Part shown: positions 61,556-64,000 of the stretch, in pieces
How the letters are laid out: the number at the start of each line of letters is the position of its first letter
Position numbering within the stretch: position 1 is the stretch's first letter
DNA from: VRUE01 sp963727465
Lineage (GTDB): Bacteria > Actinomycetota > Thermoleophilia > Solirubrobacterales > 70-9
Length of the DNA stretch: 64,000 nt
Assembly (NCBI GenBank): GCA_963727465.1
Contig: CAVSGL010000013.1
Location: forward strand, 8,914-72,913
Reading direction: 5' to 3'
Notes under the pieces: model-generated
The model's input: the letters and a program-made list of their open reading frames with translations, nothing else
What the model was told of the DNA's origin: nothing
The model's database searches: none
Program-made: the position numbers and the translations under genes

Positions 61556-62223
61556 GGCCGGACGAGAAAGGGACCGACGAGTCCCCGCCCGCGGGTCCAG
61601 CCTCCCGGCCGGCGGGTCCTGTCGGGGCAGGGGACCCACCGCCCCCTCCGGTCGCTGAAGCGTCCTCGGGGGCGGTACCCCCTACCCCGCCACCCGCCGG
61701 AGGGGAGGCGGGGGACGCCTCAGGGTCGGCGTCGGAGGCTGACGCCCGGGCGCTTGGCGAGGTCGAGCACGATCTCGACGAGCTGCTCTCTCAGCGAGAT
61801 GAGTACCTCGATCTCGCGAAGCGGACGAAAGCGGATTTCGAGAACTACCGGAAGCGGATGAGCGCGGACGTGCTTGCGGCCTCGGGGCGGGGGAAAGCCG
61901 AAGTGCTGCGGGACGTGCTGCCGGTGCTCGACGACCTGGAGCGGGCGATCGAAGCCGCGGGGCTGGACCCGGAGGGAGATTCGGACGACGGGCTGGCGCA
62001 CGGCGTGCTGCTCGTCTTCCGCTCGCTGCGCGAGTCGCTGAACAAGCACGGGATCGAGGCGGTCGACCCGACCGGGGAGAGGTTCGACCCGCAGGCGCAC
62101 GAGGCGCTCTCGATGCAGGCGGCCGACGGGGTCGAGTCGGGCACCGTGATCGAGACGATGCAGAAGGGCTACCGCCTGGGCGAGCAACTGCTGCGCCCGG
62201 CGCGCGTCGTGGTGGCGCAGTAG
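61552..62223 (+). CDS. grpE: Nucleotide exchange factor GrpE
   Basis: 223 residues from GTG overlapping the dnaK stop. A 70-residue Pro/Gly-rich disordered start, long coiled coil (LDLAKRTKADFENYRKRMSA), and C-terminal beta domain (ALSMQAADGVESGTVIETMQ, GYRLGEQLLRPARVVVAQ). Exchanges ADP on DnaK. Length is slightly above the family because of the start. Confidence 0.95.
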
Positions 62224-62232
62224 GAGGAACGC

Positions 62233-63369
62233 TTGGCTGACGATCTCTACAAGGTCCTCGGGGTCTCCAAGGGAGCCAGCGACGAGGAGATCAAGAAGGC
62301 GTACCGCAAGCTGGCGCGCAAATACCACCCCGACCGCAACCCCGACGACGCCGCGGCGGAGGAGAAGTTCAAGGAGGTTCAGGGCGCCTACGACACGCTC
62401 TCGGACCCCGAGAAGCGCGAGCAGTACGACCAGGGCGGCATGTTCGGCGGCTTCGGCGGCCAGGGCGCGCCCGGCGGCGGGCCCTTCGGCGGCTTCGGCG
62501 GGGCGCCCGGCGGGGGCGGCGGCTTCGGCGGCGCCGACTTCGGCGACATCCTCTCCAACCTCTTCGGCCGCGGCGGCGGCGGGGGCGGTCGGGGGCGGAC
62601 CGAGCAGCAGCGCGGCCGCGACCTCGAAACCGAGCTCAGCCTCAGCTTCGACCAGGCGGTCAACGGCGCCCAGGTCAGCGTCAGCGTGCCGAAGGCCGAA
62701 CGCTGCACGACCTGCCACGGCAGCGGCGCCAAGCCGGGCACCGCGCCGGGCACCTGTCCGCGCTGCGAAGGCCGCGGCATCGACGCCGAGAGCCAGGGAC
62801 TGTTCTCGATCAGCCAGCCCTGCCCGCAGTGCGGCGGTTCCGGCCAGATCATCGAGGACCCCTGCCCGGCCTGCGGCGGCTCCGGCCTGACCCAGCAGAC
62901 CAAGCGCTACAAGGTCAACATCCCCGCCGGGGTCAAGGACGGCGCCCGCATCCGGCTCGCCGGCAAGGGCGAGGCGGGGCCGCGCGGCGGCCCGCCCGGC
63001 GACCTCTACGTCGTCACCCGGGTCTCCGCCTCGCCGGTCTTCAAGCGGCTCGACGGCGGCAACCTCGAGGTGACCGTGCCGATCACGGTCGCCGAGGCGC
63101 TGGGCGGGGCGACGATCGAGGTGCCGACCCTGGAGGGGACGAAGAAGATCAAGGTCGCGCCCGGGACCAAACACGGCACGATCCAGCGCCTGCGCGGCGA
63201 GGGGGCGCCAAAGGCGCGCGGCAAGGGCCACGGCGACATCCGCTACCGGCTCGAGATCGAGCTGCCGCAGGAGCTGAGCGAGGAGCAGCAGAAGATCGTC
63301 GACGAGCTGGCCGAGTCGCTGAACGGCGCCGACCCGCGCGCCGAGCTGCTGCGGAGGGCGGCGCGTTGA
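62233..63369 (+). CDS. dnaJ: Co-chaperone DnaJ (Hsp40)
   Basis: 378 residues from TTG with GAGGA upstream. J domain with KYHPDRNPDD (HPD), Gly/Phe-rich linker, four zinc repeats CTTCHGSG, CPRCEGRG, CPQCGGSG and CPACGGSG, then the C-terminal substrate domain. Stimulates DnaK ATPase. Its stop overlaps the TTG of hspR. Confidence 0.96.
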   Translation: MADDLYKVLGVSKGASDEEIKKAYRKLARKYHPDRNPDDAAAEEKFKEVQGAYDTLSDPEKREQYDQGGMFGGFGGQGAPGGGPFGGFGGAPGGGGGFGGADFGDILSNLFGRGGGGGGRGRTEQQRGRDLETELSLSFDQAVNGAQVSVSVPKAERCTTCHGSGAKPGTAPGTCPRCEGRGIDAESQGLFSISQPCPQCGGSGQIIEDPCPACGGSGLTQQTKRYKVNIPAGVKDGARIRLAGKGEAGPRGGPPGDLYVVTRVSASPVFKRLDGGNLEVTVPITVAEALGGATIEVPTLEGTKKIKVAPGTKHGTIQRLRGEGAPKARGKGHGDIRYRLEIELPQELSEEQQKIVDELAESLNGADPRAELLRRAAR

Positions 63370-63719
63370 GCGCCGTGCGGCGCGAAACCGTGGACGTCTC
63401 GGTCGATTCCGAGCGCGGCGTGTTCATGATCTCGGTCGCCGCCGAGCTCGCCCACATGCACCCGCAGACGCTGCGGGTCTACGAGGCGCGCGGGCTGATC
63501 GAGCCGCAGCGCTCGGCCAAGAACACGCGCCTGTACTCGCAGCGCGACGTCGAGCGGCTACAGCACATCCAGCGCCTGACCGCGGCCGGGCTCAACCTCG
63601 CCGGGGTCGAAATAGTGCTTGACATGGAAGCCGAGGTGGAGAGGATGAAAGCGAAGCTGGAGCGCATGCGCCGCCACGCGGCGGAGCTCGAACGCCGCAT
63701 CGCGAGGGAAGGAGCCTGA
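63366..63719 (+). CDS. hspR: HspR heat-shock repressor (MerR family)
   Basis: 117 residues from TTG 63366 overlapping the dnaJ stop, GGAGG upstream. VFMISVAAELAHMHPQTLRV, YEARGLIEPQRSAKNTRLYS, then a coiled coil (EVERMKAKLERMRRHAAELE). HspR with DnaK as co-repressor binds HAIR inverted repeats upstream of dnaK in actinobacteria. Here it sits inside the dnaK operon, as expected. Confidence 0.95.
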   Translation: MSAVRRETVDVSVDSERGVFMISVAAELAHMHPQTLRVYEARGLIEPQRSAKNTRLYSQRDVERLQHIQRLTAAGLNLAGVEIVLDMEAEVERMKAKLERMRRHAAELERRIAREGA

Positions 63720-64000
63720 TGCAGCCCGACCGGTTCACCGTCAAATCGCAGGAAGCGGTCGCCGCCGCGCAGCAGCTCGCGGCGCAGCGGCGCAACCCCG
63801 AGGTCGCCCCCCCGCACCTGCTGCTCGCCCTGGTCCAGCAGGACGACGGCCTGGTGGGGCCGATCCTGGAGAAGACCGGCGCCCACGCGGCGAGCGTCGG
63901 CACCAAGGCCAACGAGGCGATCGAAGCGCTGCCGAAGCTGAGCGGCGACGAGCAGCCCGACGTGCGCCCCTCCTCGGCCTTCCTCGCCGTCCTCCAGGGA
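63719..64000 (+). CDS. clpB: ClpB disaggregase N-terminus (partial)
   Basis: 94 residues to the window edge, ATG overlapping the hspR stop (TGATG). N-domain pattern: MQPDRFTVKSQEAVAAAQQL, RRNPEVAPPHLLLALVQQDD and a Clp N repeat (LEKTGAHAASVGTKANEAIE). The AAA modules lie outside the window. Order dnaK-grpE-dnaJ-hspR-clpB fits the disaggregation machinery of actinobacteria. Confidence 0.92.
   Translation, partial: MQPDRFTVKSQEAVAAAQQLAAQRRNPEVAPPHLLLALVQQDDGLVGPILEKTGAHAASVGTKANEAIEALPKLSGDEQPDVRPSSAFLAVLQG

Overview
The window reads as the chromosome of a very high-G+C actinobacterium. Its F420-type luciferase-like oxidoreductase, inositol-1-phosphate synthase next to a CDP-alcohol phosphatidyltransferase, HspR-type heat-shock operon, and many GTG/TTG starts with ATGA/TGATG overlaps suggest a Thermoleophilia/Solirubrobacterales-like lineage. 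That placement is inference from gene content, not a measured phylogeny.

Layout. (1) 1-6301 is a compact plus-strand molybdenum block: molybdate ABC transporter (modA end, modB, modC), a MoaD-MoaE fusion, MoaC, MogA/MoaB, MoaA and MoeA. Almost every junction is a start/stop overlap, so uptake and cofactor synthesis are probably one transcript. (2) 6302-7380 is a short transition with a small conserved hypothetical, a 32-bp AG microsatellite and a degenerate nucleotidyltransferase. (3) 7381-38724 is accessory DNA downstream of a tRNA gene (38727-38822, minus strand). Copies of the 3' half of that tRNA lie at 7381 and 19869, so I read it as two tandem tRNA-anchored integrative elements. Each has a tyrosine integrase with an overlapping HTH gene upstream, plus XRE and winged-helix-like regulators. 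Element 1 (7381-19868) carries HEPN/MNT and antitoxin/PIN toxin pairs, a metallophosphoesterase fused to a P-loop domain, and a three-gene transposition-like module. Element 2 (19869-38724) carries a five-gene FHA / kinase / vWA / PP2C / kinase operon resembling TerY-P signalling triads, a Phd/PIN pair, an iteron-like repeat array, an IS3-type insertion, a His-Xaa-Ser (HXS) radical-SAM cassette, and a TIGR04141 protein divergent from a membrane protein. (4) 38823-64000 returns to chromosome: an SDR, a CDF metal exporter, a DUF3800 gene, an IS1182-type insertion abutting lysS, then prmC, lgt, argF, RNA and DNA enzymes, inositol-lipid genes, nth, a cytochrome c, and the dnaK-grpE-dnaJ-hspR-clpB operon running off the right edge.

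How the parts fit. The flanks are housekeeping functions: molybdenum cofactor, translation, arginine, membrane lipids and protein folding. The middle looks like a defence/conflict island with toxin-antitoxin pairs, nucleotide-sensing or nuclease-like large proteins, phospho-signalling and a peptide-modification system. Several genes, both mobile and housekeeping (argF), are frame-disrupted as read. The PP2C and argF breaks fall in short G/C runs, so assembly error is possible and those genes may be intact in the organism.
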